Below are positions 1 to 14,300 of a DNA stretch of 64,000 nt, piece by piece; positions within the stretch are counted from its first letter, which is position 1; every line of letters begins with the position of its first letter. Source of the DNA: Ignelater luminosus (taxonomy: Eukaryota; Arthropoda; Insecta; Coleoptera; Elateridae); NCBI GenBank assembly GCA_011009095.1, contig VTPC01091041.1:1-64000 (forward strand), written 5' to 3'. A program made the position numbers and the translations under genes. A model generated the notes under the pieces. It ran no database searches. It was given only the letters and a program-made list of their open reading frames with translations, and was not told where the DNA came from.

Positions 1-3000
1 AAAGCGCACGTGCACAGAACGTAACAATTCTTATATTCTATCCATCTGTTACAGCAGCAATAAGATTTCTTCAAAATGCTGTACCAGGCTAAGGAGTATT
101 ATTCTATTAGCAAAACTGCCTTTGAATTGAATGAAAATCATTTCTTATTGTTTGTCAAAACTGCTTAGCTTAATTTCTGTTAAATAACAAAAATAGATAG
201 TTGCAGCACAGAATTTCTAATGATAAGGAGTTTAACTTTGAACAACTTCAGAAATTGGTCTAATGTGAGAAAATTTGTCCAAAGATATGCAGAATAAGAT
301 ATTGCAAAAGAATTTGAAGAGGAATTTTATTTGAATTCTCACCCGTTTTTGAATAATTCCGAAAAGTCATTTTAAATTATATTTCAGGTTCTTCTTATCA
401 AAATGGAACTTTTTTGGCAAACTGACCTAAGATTGCAGCAGTATATTTAAATGAAGACACTAACTAGTTCTACACCATAGTAATATTGCTAGACCCCGCT
501 ACCAAGAAATAAAGCACCATCGTGTTTTCTTTGCGGGATTGTTGTTAAAATGTTACCAAACTAAGACTTCAGTGCAGAACTGTCTGATAGCTTCTAGACG
601 GTGGCGACTCTAGCATTTCTAACTAAAGGTGCCCACGAAAGGCCCAAAAGGGGGCTGTTTTTATGAAAACTTATTAAGAATTATGAGTTTTTAACAAAAA
701 CGGAATTTTCCCAAACATATAGGTTTTGTTCAATTTTTTTTTACTCTTACCAGTTTCTGTAAAAGCATTCTAAAAATGAGTTGATAGACTGCTTTTAATT
801 TTTCAAATTAATTCCGAAACGTTTCCTTGAGTCTAGCTTCATGTATTTTGCAAACATTTCATTACCCCACATCCACTGTCTCTATCTATTTCTCTTATTA
901 AATAGCAAAATACTTCATACAAGATTACTTCAAAATAATATTCAGCTTCTCATTCTCAAACTGCGTATAGAAAATTAGAGTGTTTTACTTGCCGCTTACC
1001 AAACCGTTTCAAAACATCGACACGCCCGTGTGACGTCTATGGTGCTCATCATTTACCCGTCTCCTATCTTTACACTGACTTTTCAAAAGGTGTTTACAGT
1101 TGCTGAATTGAATAGATTATTGTGTTAGTACTCATTTTTTTAACTATGACAATTGTTCTTTAGGGCATAGTTTTTCTATCTTTCTTATAGATTTGATTTT
1201 TCTCATCATTAGTTATTTCAGCTTTGTTTTTGATTTTCTCTTTGGTTATTTACTTTCTATTTTATTCTAATTCTAATTAGTTTTATTATTTGCACAAAAT
1301 AATTTGGCTCTCCCTACATAGTTTTTCAAGGGACATCAAGTGGCATCCCTCTGACATTGCCACTGCTTTTAGATGTATTGGTTTTGGTATTGGCCAGTAC
1401 GTCTGCACTTTGTAATCCTGCTTTAGCACCTGTCAAAGTTCTTTAAAAGAGTCATTTGTTAGAACTCTTCTGTTTCTCTCGCTATGTTGTCAATGCCCTT
1501 CCCTCAGGCAGATTTGCATTTTGCTACTCAGTCGGCAAAATGACTTACAGTTGCAAATCGCAAATCTGTACTTCATACGGTAGGGAATCATCCAGAGACA
1601 GTTGAAGTGTGCGTTAGTCTTGTAAATCAGTCCAAGTTTGCTACATTTTTGGTTTTTAGCAGGTTGGATTAAAATGGACTTACAATTAGTTAGTTAGGTA
1701 CCAATCGATATGATTAGTCTGGGCAAAACTATCGATTCTGGTTATTCTTGTATATAATTTCACTTGATTTCTAGTCTGTTGCTTGGGACCAGCACATTGG
1801 CCCTCTAGGTTGCCTCGAGAAAAAACTTGAAGACTAACTTATGTACTAGCGGAATAGGTGCTGATTCCCCAAGTATCTTTTATGCAAAAGTTTTCATTGT
1901 TAGACTTTTCAAAGCTACTAAGATCGTTGGGTAACTCAAAACCAAGTTTTACACCATCTTTATTATATGGAGTAATCGAGAAACGCTAAAACGTAATTTT
2001 ACTCTGTTTTATAAATTGAGCACTCTGTATATCTTAATAGATTGTCATTCCGCATTCATTGCTGATTGCAATAACAAATTTTACCATTAGTTTTGATATA
2101 ATTAAAAAACCTTCTGTTTTAGTAAACCAGAATAAAATCTTCAGTCTTTAGGAATGATTACTCATATTTTATCGAAACCTTTCTACAGGACGACAGAAAA
2201 TCTAATTTTCTTGATTCTTTAGTTGGAGCAACTGGGACACCTTGATTTAAAAGGAAAATCTAGAATGTGATTGATCAGCCAATTTGTCTAAAGAAGGTTG
2301 ATTGTGAGCATTTCTAATTATTTACTAAGATTCAGTTTTGGTCAGAGGTTTGTTAATTGATAAATTTAGTGACATTTCATAACCAATAGTTGAACAACAC
2401 GGAAACTATATTATGCTGTACTGTTGTAGCAATACCTAGAAAAAGTAAAAAAAAACACTGAAATATACTGATTACTGAGTGCCTCTATTTAAAAGAACTT
2501 ATACGTGTGCAATTTTTCTTATTGTTAGTAACATTCTTGTATTGCGACTACAGATTGTTGGGACACCTTGTATATATATAGTATAGCTAGAATATTGGGT
2601 TACGTAGAATTTAGAATTCCCAGTGAATCAAAATCCTGGATGGTATAGATAAACTCATAAAAATTCAAGGTGGTAATACCTGTCGTATATAGGCTTTGAA
2701 AATTTTTCTAGACTTATTAAATTGAGTATTTAAGAAAATAATGTACAAGCTATTTAACTTTTAGTATTATTTAACAAACAATAACCTTCAACAAAATAAA
2801 TTAATCCTAATATTCTAAAACATTATTTTGTTGACAAACGTGGGAAACTTTTATTTAAAAACATTAGTCGGATTTTAAACAAAAGCATTATTTTCATGCA
2901 TTTATCTTCGTTTAACATCTAGAGATGTAAGTGACAAATCTGAAAACAGACAATAAATACAGCTTACACCTCATAAAAACAACAATTGCCGTAAAGTAAA

Positions 3001-6000
3001 TGCACAAATACTCAACATTCCGTGAAGGAATCATTAAAAGAATGGATCATTACGACAAAACAGTTAGAGCTGTTAGGATAAAATTGATTGAAACGCTTCT
3101 TTGAGTTGAGTTTGAAAAATATTTAATATACAATCCAGCAGCGTTAAAAAAATATTACTGGAAAATTGATGATGTAGCTGAGAGATTTTTAAGTTTATAT
3201 TTTAAAACTGCAGTTTAGATGAAATATGAAAAGCTAAAGCAATAAATAATTTTTTGCAAAGATAAAATTTCTTGGGAAATACTGAGAATCTGTAAATCTT
3301 CTTTAAAAGATGATTTGATTATGTTTTGTTTAGTTTGCATATTTTAATTTTAATTTCAACTTTGTATTAATAATTACTGTTTTTGTTTTGAATTTGCATT
3401 TTCTTAATAATAATTATTATTTTACATTATGGTATATTTATAAAATACTGCTAATTAATGATAATATTTTTAGGGTTTGTTTCCAAAAACGGTTTATTTC
3501 TAAAAAAGTCATAAATTACGACTTAAGTGCATAAAAATTTAATTTCTTATTTCTGAACTGATAAGTTGTTTTGATAAAATTCATCCTTAAATTGTGCAAA
3601 ATTATAAAAGAGATTTACTTCCTAATGTGTAATTTTGCATATTAAGTTGCGTTTATCCCTCTTTAATATTGTAGAATGAGCAATGACATAAGTAATGGTC
3701 ATTTTCTAAAAAAATTGTTATCTACTTATAATTCAAATTTATTTGACAAATAAAAGTTATGAATAAAATAGCATAAATTGTAATAATTATAAACGTGTTT
3801 GTATTTTTATTTTATTGTTAGTTTGTTGATTTTTATAGTCTGCTAGCTGTCTCATTGATCCGGCGATATTACACACATTTTTCTAGGTTTTCTTAAATCA
3901 TCAGGATGCCCCTTGGGTATATACTACGAAAAATTATAACGTCATCACCTGATTGTAAATTTATGTTTTTTATATTACTGTTGCGTAATAGAGAATTCTA
4001 TGTAGATCGGATTCTTTCTTCTACTTTTCTTGAACTTTGAGTCAGTAGCGTAATCAGCAGCCAAAAATTCCCTTTCTTTTCCATTTGATACAGCTTTTGT
4101 TCTCTTCCAGTTCTTCTCCAAACTATACAGCGTTCTGTTCTTCAGTTATCCATTTTTATGTGATCCTTTTACAGATCCCCATAATATCTTTAGATGTTAG
4201 TGCATAACGCCACTTCTCGTATGATTTTCTCCAATTCTTTTTCCTTTTTGCACACGTGTCTGGTTTCTTATCATGGTGTTTCTCTAACTGCTAGCGTTAT
4301 TCTTTTTGTAAAATCTCGTGTAGCTCTAAAATTTTGACTAGTTTTTCTGTTGGTACAGCTTTTTTCATTTCTTATGTCATCACTATTCTAAAAGAGTCAA
4401 AAACTTATTTTTCACGCATATAGAAATGCTTTGGTTTTTTTAGAATGTTTTCTAAATGACCAAAAGTCGCCTAACCCAAACAAGTTTCCTAGTTAGCACT
4501 GTCCTTGTTCTAAACTTTTCCCTCCAAAGTACTACTTTTGTTATCTCAATATTTCAATTAAACAACATTCCTAATTTCTTTGGACGCAAAGTATCTTCCT
4601 GCCTTGTTTTCCTTAGCAGCTGCAACTATTGCGAACAATCTATGGTTATACTTACCATAAATCCGGGACTAGTTTGAATTGTTCAGAATTCTAGGCTTGA
4701 ACTTGGTTTTTCCAAATTAATTAACGTGGTTTCCGTTTGAAGAAACGGGTGTTTTTTAAAATAAATGTAAAAGGGTATTAAAGCCCTCAACCAATTCAGA
4801 CCATAGCATCTCAGCTAAAGCTTTGGGCTTTAAGGTATCTTCTTCTTGTAGTGTAGAGGAGTTACTCAAGAGAAAATAACAAACATTTGGGTTTGTACAA
4901 AACTCTAGCTTTGTACTATCACCTTGTCAAAATTTTGGAGACATATTCCCCACTCCCATTTCTACTCTAGAAGCTTCTTGGTTTGACTTATAAGAATTGT
5001 GGCAACCCTGTCTATGATACTGTAATTTTCCTAAAGCTACCCTGACTGAATATCATTTCGTTTATTCTAGTCACCTTTTGAAGATTTTTGTTGGAAGCCT
5101 CTTGAGAGTGGTAGATAAAGTGTTTGTACTCCCAGCTTATTTTACTTTCTTGTCAACATCGATTATAATCTGCTGTTATATTACATTAGTCAGCGTTTGA
5201 GTTTAGTATCTACCAAGAGTATAAGTTTCGTTTAGATTTTTTGTTTCTGTTTTTTGTTTAGTCTCGATTCATGCTGTTTTATAAGACCTTCATACTTACA
5301 TTACTGTAAAATCAAAATGCTTTCTCTAAAGAAAAAAAATTTCGTAAATTGCAAAACCCATGAGCTCGGTTAGGGTTGCATAAGTTATGCGTGTAGATGG
5401 ATCTAAGACTGACATTCATAAAAAAGTGAATTTTTCTAAATATTCCTGAAAAAAGGTAATTTATCTTTTTATTATTTCACCAAAGCCTGAATATAGTTTC
5501 AGGTTAAAAAGTGAATATTTGTACAAGCGGCAAATACAATAAAGCAATCTACAGCGGATCAATAATTTAATACACATTGATACCTCTTGGCCAATTACGG
5601 TCAAAACTGTAATCAACCAGAGTCAAGGTGGTAGCACAATTTGATTTCATGAGTTACTAATTGCTATGGTTTGATGGTCTGAATATAAATAGGTAATAAG
5701 AAAAGACTTTGCAGTCAGTAGTCTAAAAGTAGCATCTTGGCTAATAACTATTTAGACATAATTTGATCGTTACGGTGCAGTGCAGACAGTCAAGGGTAAA
5801 ACAAGTTAATTACCTAAGATGTATTGCAATGTTTATAGTTCGTACATCATTCTATGTAGGGAGGATTTTATAAAAAATGTGTGAGGTTGCCATATCTAGG
5901 AATAAAAAGCCAACCGACTAGTTGCACAAAATTGATGGCCAAGTTCTAAGAAGAAAGTATTTCTGGCATTGTAGATTTTTGGTTAACTTGACATATCAGT

Positions 6001-8009
6001 CGTGTTTTAACAACAGAAATTATGTAACTACAGCTAAAGCTTGCCTGATTTCGAAATTTCTCTTTTATCTGGTTCAAGATTTTAGCAAAACCGTCCAGTT
6101 TATTTTAAAAATGAAAAACAGAAATTAACGTACAGGAGATCGAGTAGAAGAACAGGAAAGTAAATTGCAAACACGCAGCAGTAACCCCAGAATTATCAAT
6201 GATAACGTCTTAATGTCTATGGACTGTGTATATTGCATCCGTTTCTAAACCGAAAGATTCAGAGTTACTATTTATGCAAACTATGCATGTTCTATCGAGT
6301 TTTATTATTTTAGAAATACAGCTGCGTATTGAAACGAAATTTCTTCAAAAGTCCAAAATCTCCAGTGGCCCTCTTATCGGCAAAAACTAATTTTTGAGCA
6401 GAACAGTTGTTTTGTTTTTTGTATAAGCCAATTCGGCCCCATGAGTCAAGTTGGTCTAGTTCTGGCCTAAAGCTGCCTTTGGGAAACTCAACATGTATAG
6501 TAGACTTATCTTAAAGCTTGCGTAAGACAGCAAACTGATGTAGAGAAACTGTAAGATAGTTGCTCTTGGTTATTGGAAAAATGTAAGAGATTAACTTTCA
6601 TTTTTCTGACTACATACATATAGTCAGTCATCAGACCTGAAATATAGATATATTACATTTAATGTTTTGTTGCTTTAGTTTGAATCAGAAAGCTATTGGA
6701 TTCCTAAAACTGGTTTGAAACTTTTTCTATTTACTGTCTCTGCTTACTTTTAATATCTATTAGATAGATAAGACAGTTTGGCTTTAGAAAAGTATATAAA
6801 CACAGTTTATTGATTTCAAAGATAGTAAGAAAGACAAATGAAAAATACTTGCTTCTAATAACAATCTGCTTGTCCAGAAAAAATTCTGTTCTTATGTAGG
6901 CATAATGTGATAAGAATGTTAAACTTGTTTAAGGATTTAACTAAATAAAATTCTTAGCGAAGGGAATGTCAATGAACTTACCAACGTTAAGCTGAGTCTG
7001 TTTTCCTGCAAATGCTTTTTGCTTATATTATATGCTATGTCAGTTCTTTGATAGCTAAAGGCACACGTGCAACCTAAATGCAGCAGGCAAACAAAGTAAC
7101 TTCATATAGCAATAGATATGACATGTATTGTAAATACTGTGTTAATGTGCAATGCATAAGTTAATGTAAACTGTTGCCAGATCTACTTTTTAACGAGAAA
7201 TATAGGTTAAGATCAATTTTTATAACTGAAAAGATTCTTATGTGATCAATATTATTGTAATCGATATCATAGAGTGAATTAGCAATCAAGAAAATTTTGT
7301 TCTATTTTTAGATTTCAAACCTCTTATTATAAATGAAAAAGAGTGATGTACTTGTCGTATTAATGTTTAATCGCATGAATCAAAATAAGTACGTGTCAAC
7401 CATTTCTCAAACTCCTCCTGGTAAATTTATAAACTTTTAAATAAATAAAAAGATTCCAAACCTAAATCCCGTCACTCCGTCGTGTAGCATGCATGTCCAA
7501 ACATTACATACATAATTCTCTACTCCGGAAATATAACTTCGTGCATAATTTAATACTCATGATTGAAGTTAACAGTCTCTCGTATCTCATTTGCCATTTA
7601 TTATTTATACCGTGGCGTTTATAACCTTTGGGATCAAACCCTCGATTTTTTGTTTCTTAATTCAAGTAGGAATTATCAAACTAAAAGTAATTATTTGTAT
7701 GATAAATTATTACACTTTCTAAAATGTTATTGAATTTACAGTTATTTTACTTATTTATATTTTTACACGCGAGGATGATTTGCATAAAATTTTTAAAAAA
7801 CAAATAAGATCATGATTAATGTTAATTTTATAAGGGACAAAATTTATTGATATTCAGGAAACGGTGAGTAATAAAAATATCCTAACCAATAAATTCCGTC
7901 ATTATTTAAGAATAAAACATTTGCAGTCAGTGTTCTACTAGGAAGTCTAAGCAAAGTCTGGTTGATTGTATAGGTAGGTTACGTAAGATCGCAAATCGAT
8001 GATAATAAG

Positions 8010-8300
8010 GTATGTTGGAAGCGCCGCTCTCACGCTAACACCCTGGTTATAATGCACCATGCGTGTTGGGCTACATGCCTAGTCGTACTTAAGTCGAGTG
8101 ATGTCTTACATGGTTGACAAGATGCTTTACACATTGACAGCTGTCCATTTTCGCGCTTCCACCGTTTCCAGTTACCCAGGACGTCGTCGGTGTAAGCCGG
8201 AGAACGCCTATAGAATAACAGTACCCCTCTATTCAAAGCAAAATAGACTCGCACAAAAAGTTGATATGCACGTGAGGCAATCTTAAAAGTAATTCTATCT
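8010..8300. promoter_or_regulatory. GC-richer CpG-containing pocket, candidate cis-regulatory element
   Basis: This pocket stands out from very AT-rich flanks by its many CpG dinucleotides and lack of poly-A/T runs. Open frames on both strands are short and look like nothing known. Composition that resists AT drift often marks a conserved regulatory block or an unrecognised exon. This is inference from composition only, and no specific binding site is claimed. Confidence 0.25.
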
Positions 8301-11300
8301 CATGTTGTTTTTTGTTAGCTGTAATCATCAGCTCAGCAAACGATTAAGTACTTTTTGGCAGCCTCGAACGTTTTTAGATCAGAATGTCCCGTTATAGGTA
8401 TTTGAGGAAACAATATTGCTTCATACGCGAAGCCCGAGGCTGCATCGAACACCGGGCAACTGACCTGGCCAGGAATCCGAAACTTGATATGCAATTACAG
8501 TGCTCTTAATACGTGTGAACAGCACTTGATCGATTTCATAAAGATTAGATAGGTACCTTCCGGTCAGATATCATAAATGTTTACAACACCGCGCATACAT
8601 TAAAATACCTACGTGCTCTCCATCTTCTCTCTTTATTCAACTTCAAACAGACACATCAACAATAATTTACATTTAATTAAAGCCACTCCGATTCTTAATA
8701 TTTACAAGTAACTTGTTGCTATAATAACAAGGGGATAACAGACTCATGCATGGGTACGTATACAAACGAAGAGTTCATATTGAATAAGTCACCTAAGGGC
8801 TTTTTAAACATAACTTGATATGCAAATATAAACTCCCTAAAAACTTTAAGATGAAAATCAAGATGGTGCTTTTTTTACACCCACCTCCAAATTCCGCTTA
8901 ATAAAAGATTGTATTACCCCGCCCGCCCATTGCAAAACTTTTGACACCCAATTATTAAATTTATTAAGAATTATTCGATAATAATCACGTTTATCTCAAA
9001 AGAATTTTAGATTACACGCACAAATCTATGAACGCGTTCGAAATTTATAATTCATACATTTAACAGAGTTAACTGAATTTGAATTAAATTTCAAAAACGG
9101 CTGTTTACAATTAAATGGTTAGTTGGTGTACATCAAAATGATGCAATAAAAGTTAATAGCCTTAAATTGAATGATAATAGCACCATTTACGTCATACATG
9201 CTACGTGAAAAGAGTTCAGAGCTTTTACCTTAATTTAATTGCGATTGAGGTGCCTACTACATTTAAAAGTAAAAAATTGCGACGAAACTGCAAATGCATT
9301 TGATGATTTGCAGTATTGATTACCGAAAGCACCTATCATTCGTGTCTAGTAGGATTTAACTGTAAACGCTAGGAAAAAGTGATGATTACTTTCATAAGGA
9401 GTTATCCTGTTAGAAGTTGGCAAGATTAGTCTTACAATACACTAAATACAATCAAAGAGAAATCACTGACATTGAAATTTTCTATGATCAAATTTTCAGC
9501 CTTAATACAAAACCTTGCAAAGTTAGATATAATTTACTTTTGCATTGGGAAATTGAAATGGTATACATTTTACAGCAACAATTGAAAGACTTTATATAAA
9601 TTACGTACATTATTTTAAAAATGTTCAAAACAAAATATTCTGATAGTAAAAATCAAATTTAGAAAATTTAGAACTTAGGTTTACTTGAGAACGATGCATC
9701 ATATGAGGAAAACAAAAGGCCAATGTTATTTTTTCCAGTGATGTAACAATTTTACATTAAAAACCGAGTTTGCCCTTCTTGTAAGGACTCCCAATCGTGC
9801 TAGGAGTTCGCTTCGGGCCAATAGATGAATAATTTTCTTCTTCGCGAAAAACCACTACTCTTCATTCTTCTTCCGAACCGTTCTTTGGACAACATTATTT
9901 TGCCCTATTGACCGTTTGGTTAATTCATGCTCGATTCTCAAGAACAAGGTTTGAATTTGAGTCTAAAGCGTTTTTTCACAGCTGATTTGACAAGAAAAAT
10001 AATTAAGAAGGAAATTATATAGTTCAGATCCATTCTGCATCTTTTTAGATTTTTATTGATCTTTTTCTGTTTTTTTATGAAAACGTGCATTTCTAATTTG
10101 GGTTCGTTTGAGATAAAACTCTTGGTGCTTTTCTTAAAGTGGTTTTCCATGTGATCCTAGTTCACTAAAATCATGTCCTGTATTCGTTAATGAGGCCTCT
10201 TTTGGCTGTCAAATTTATTCAGCAACCTTGTCCAAGACAATTAGAAAACATAGTTGAGCAGCACAATCCAACTTTAGCACAACTGTATTGTTTTCACTCA
10301 TTTTGCAATTGCTGGATACAAGTTTAAAAATGGAAATCAGAGTTGGTATAAATAGGTGCTAAAATGTTGCTGATTTCCTACAACGCAACTGCAGAGGTGA
10401 CATATTCTCTTTTTGCCACGTTTGAGTTTGATAAAACTTTATGATAGATTACTCAAACCTTGAAACATTACTGTGACAAGGTTTTCAATTTCAAATAACA
10501 GAAACTCAGTTGCAGAGATCAGAACTCAGATAAACAAAGCAACCATGTATACTTATCAGTGCTGTCTATGAGATGTTATTCCAATATAAACTTCCCAGAA
10601 TAGGGTTAGAAATAAGAGTATCAGACAAATGTGAAACATACAGGACGTTATCGGCAAAGCTCGAATTACCTGCAAAATTCTTCTCTGTATCGTTTGATAT
10701 TGTTTTTCAAAACGTTGAGATTACTCATTTTACTTCATATTGGGGCTCAAAAAGCCTAAAAAACAATCAAATAGGTAATTCTAACGTTTCGAAGAAATGT
10801 ATCAAAAGAGAAAGAGGCGCATTTTGCATATAATCTAAGTTTCAGTTATCAGTTGGACGAGAAAACTATAATGATATTGCAACGTGCACATCTTGAAAAT
10901 GGTCAACATCAGAGTTATAAATCTAGCTTACTCTTCCTGTGAACAACACATCAAACAAAACGGGAAAACAGACCTTCCGAGTTAGCTGCCATACTCTGCT
11001 TCGTACTAAAGAAAAGGTTTAACTTCTCAAGACTACATGTCAACTTCAAGATTTTAAGTAAGAAGAGAATTGATCAGCATTTTTCTGAAAAGCTCTTTTC
11101 AGTCCTGGAATCATGGTGTCAGTATCTTGGTTGTCATTGAATCAAATAAAAAAAAAGTCAAAATGTCAGAAGTATTTATTACAGCTAACAAAGACGGTCA
11201 TGGTTATGGCTGTTGAAGCAATATCCATATCTTCCTCGAGATGTACTATCAGTACGTATGTATACCTTTGAAAGTCTAGTCCATGGCAGAGCTAATTGCA

Positions 11301-14300
11301 TTCATGCAGGTTCATGACTAAACGGTGTGGTTGAACAGTTAACACTCCAATTAGGGAAACCAAAATGTGAATCCACGAATACGCGGTCTTATTTTAATGT
11401 TTTTCCTGGTTTTCCTTACAGGTACACATAATACCGGAACAGTAATTTCTCTGTATTTGTTTGATTTGATTTTCACCATTCTAAAAACTCCTCCAAGCTC
11501 CTAAAAGCACCAGCTGTAAATTTAAATTACGTATATAAGTTTTCGTGAGTACAAGCTCTTCTGAGATACCTTAATAAGTCAGTAATAAAACAAAAGTTGT
11601 TATTGATTTTGGTGTCTTGCTTATCTTCTCTAACGGATCACTATAGCCAGTTTAAGGTAGGTTTATCAAATTTAACATGTTGCTCTAATGTAAGGTAATA
11701 TTCCTAAGAACTAAGATAGCACAGGACACTATGAAGAATTTTCTTTTCTACACGAACCTGCTTTACAATGCATTTCCGTTTTAACATACTTGAAAGGGTA
11801 AAAATTCTTTCATTGTTGTATGTAAGTTTCTGTTGCTCTATCACCAATAATGTTTTGTTCGATTAGCAAAAGAAATCTCATTGTTCAACCAGGACAATTC
11901 CTGATCCAGCGTAGACAAGTTAAACATTAAAGCTGCTAGAAGATCAAGAATCCTAACGTTGAATTGAAGTTTGACCATCTGAATCTTGCGGTTTTTCTGC
12001 AGTTTTCCTTTTTGCTGCTATTTAGATAGAATAAAAAAAACTAGTAAGAATCCAGTTATCAAAGAAATGATCAGTGGTCAGTTAGACCATTGAATAAATG
12101 GCCTGCTATAGTATTAAGTATGAGCAACGTCAATTAATTTAATTTAAGTGTCCCTGCTTTATCTTTTTGGTCTAAAACAATAACAAGCAAAACATTCAAC
12201 TTCATGCTGCAAGATCTAAGAGATGATAACATGGCTGAAGTTTCCAGAATGAAATAAAGACAGTAAGCACATCAAAGTGTATGACTGGATAAGTCTCTCT
12301 AGGCTTAAATTGTACTATGAGCTCAATCTTTTACGGCATAGTACACAAAGTATCTTTCCCAAAATAAGATAGATTAACCTGAACAAGGTATTTTGTCTCT
12401 GTTGTGGTCTAAAGTATTTAGTCTTTCTTCCTTATTGTATTATGCATACAATTTAAATCTGATCTATCAGCTGTAATGGAAAAAAGTGTCAGACAAGCCG
12501 AGTGACAATGAACTAGCTTTGTCTATGGTTCTAGAAAAAAATGACGCCACTGAGCTAATTTTAGTAGAAAAAAGAACCGTAACTGTTGAGAGTTTAAATA
12601 AATGAAATGTTGATGAATTTTTAATGCACACTGTTTTACAACAAAATCGTGCCCTTCCATTTGAGGAAACTTCTGGAACGAGATGATCCAGAACAGTAAA
12701 TAAATAGAACAGGACTAACACGATAATGGCTCAATTAACCAATTTGAGTTTTTTAGAATTACCTAATATTCAGCATCCAGCAAGTGTCTTAGCAACACAG
12801 CTATTAGTATCTGTTGTTTAATGTCTGAGGACTTTATACGTTTTTCAATTATTTTTCCCCACTGGAAAATAAAGTACAGCCAAACAAAACTGAACATTGG
12901 CCGGTTTTTTCTTCAACTTCTTAAGTCGTTTTATTAGTTGCATTAATTAATTACGCCAAAACAAACGGATAGCATTGAGACTGATATTATTGACTATGAA
13001 AATTTATAATACAAGAACTTGAGTTGAAACAGTAAAAAATTTTAATTCTGAGTTGGACACCCTGTATATTGATAACGCGTGCACATACTTATACATATTT
13101 GTACCTATTCATTACATAATTATGAGTACTACATGTAATTATATAAATTTTTTTTGAACAAAGAATTTTGATAGTCTAATAAAATTGATCGAGTATTACT
13201 CCTCAGTATCACTGACAGATGAGTTCAATTCCCAACTGAAATTTAATTTTTCTATATGTACAAACAATATGAGTTGTATATTTATTTATGTACAATCTTA
13301 TTTTATACTATTACAACAATATACAAGCTGATAAATAAACTAGGATTGATTAAATCTAAGAAGATCAATCTGCCTAAATTGCTCATAATTTCGCGTCTTA
13401 CTAATTTAGCGTACCCACACTATTTGATTTACACAGTAATTCTAAAGTTAACAATGCGTAATGAAAGTTTTCGCAACAGAGCTAGAGAAATCCCCTTAAA
13501 CTCCCTTGACATTCTCAAATCCCAAGCGTAAAACCTCGTAAAATATTAACTGCCATCTAAATAAATGAAGCAACACCATAATTTGTTATCAGAGGAAATG
13601 TAACCTAAGGGTGGATGAGATGAGTGTTAAAAGATCAAAATTAGCACGTGATGAAAAGTGGTTTACGCAAAACACACATGCTGAGAAATCCCCCAACCTT
13701 TATTGTTCTTAAGAATCTGATGTAAACTTGTATTCTAGTAATTTCAGTAAAAATCAATTTAACGCATTGCTTACCCACTAAAGGAATTTTGTTGAGTAAT
13801 TTATTTATTAAATAAAAATGCTTAGTCGAAAACAAATAGTTAGGTATGCTCATGATAATTAGATTCTAAAATATCGTTTATTATAACTGAAGGCCTTTTA
13901 GAAAGTATCAACTCAAAAAGATGCCAAAGGCCGTATTGTACCATGTAGCAATTTTCTCAACGTCACATAGTGTCCTGTTATGTGTCCAACGTTGCGTGAT
14001 TAATGTCTCTAAAAGGGTAGCCACTGGTGCTCCTGAAACGAATTTACTAACGGTTAAATCGATCTATTTTTAATTACCTCATACATAACATAACCGACAG
14101 CTGCAAACCCTTAAACTTATTTCCAATTATGCACTTACCTCGAATCTGAATTTGAATTTCTTGATATAATTCCTGGATTTTCCAATTCCACATTTAATTA
14201 TGTTAATTTCGTTAAAACGACAGAGTTTTATTACCTTAATTCATTGCCACTTAAGTTCCATCAATGCTGTTATTGGAGATTCTGATTCAGTTTTGTTCAG

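Noticed and set aside
13215..13235. tRNA T-arm-like GAGTTCAATTCCCAACT string
   Set aside because: No matching acceptor stem, D arm or anticodon arm could be drawn around it.
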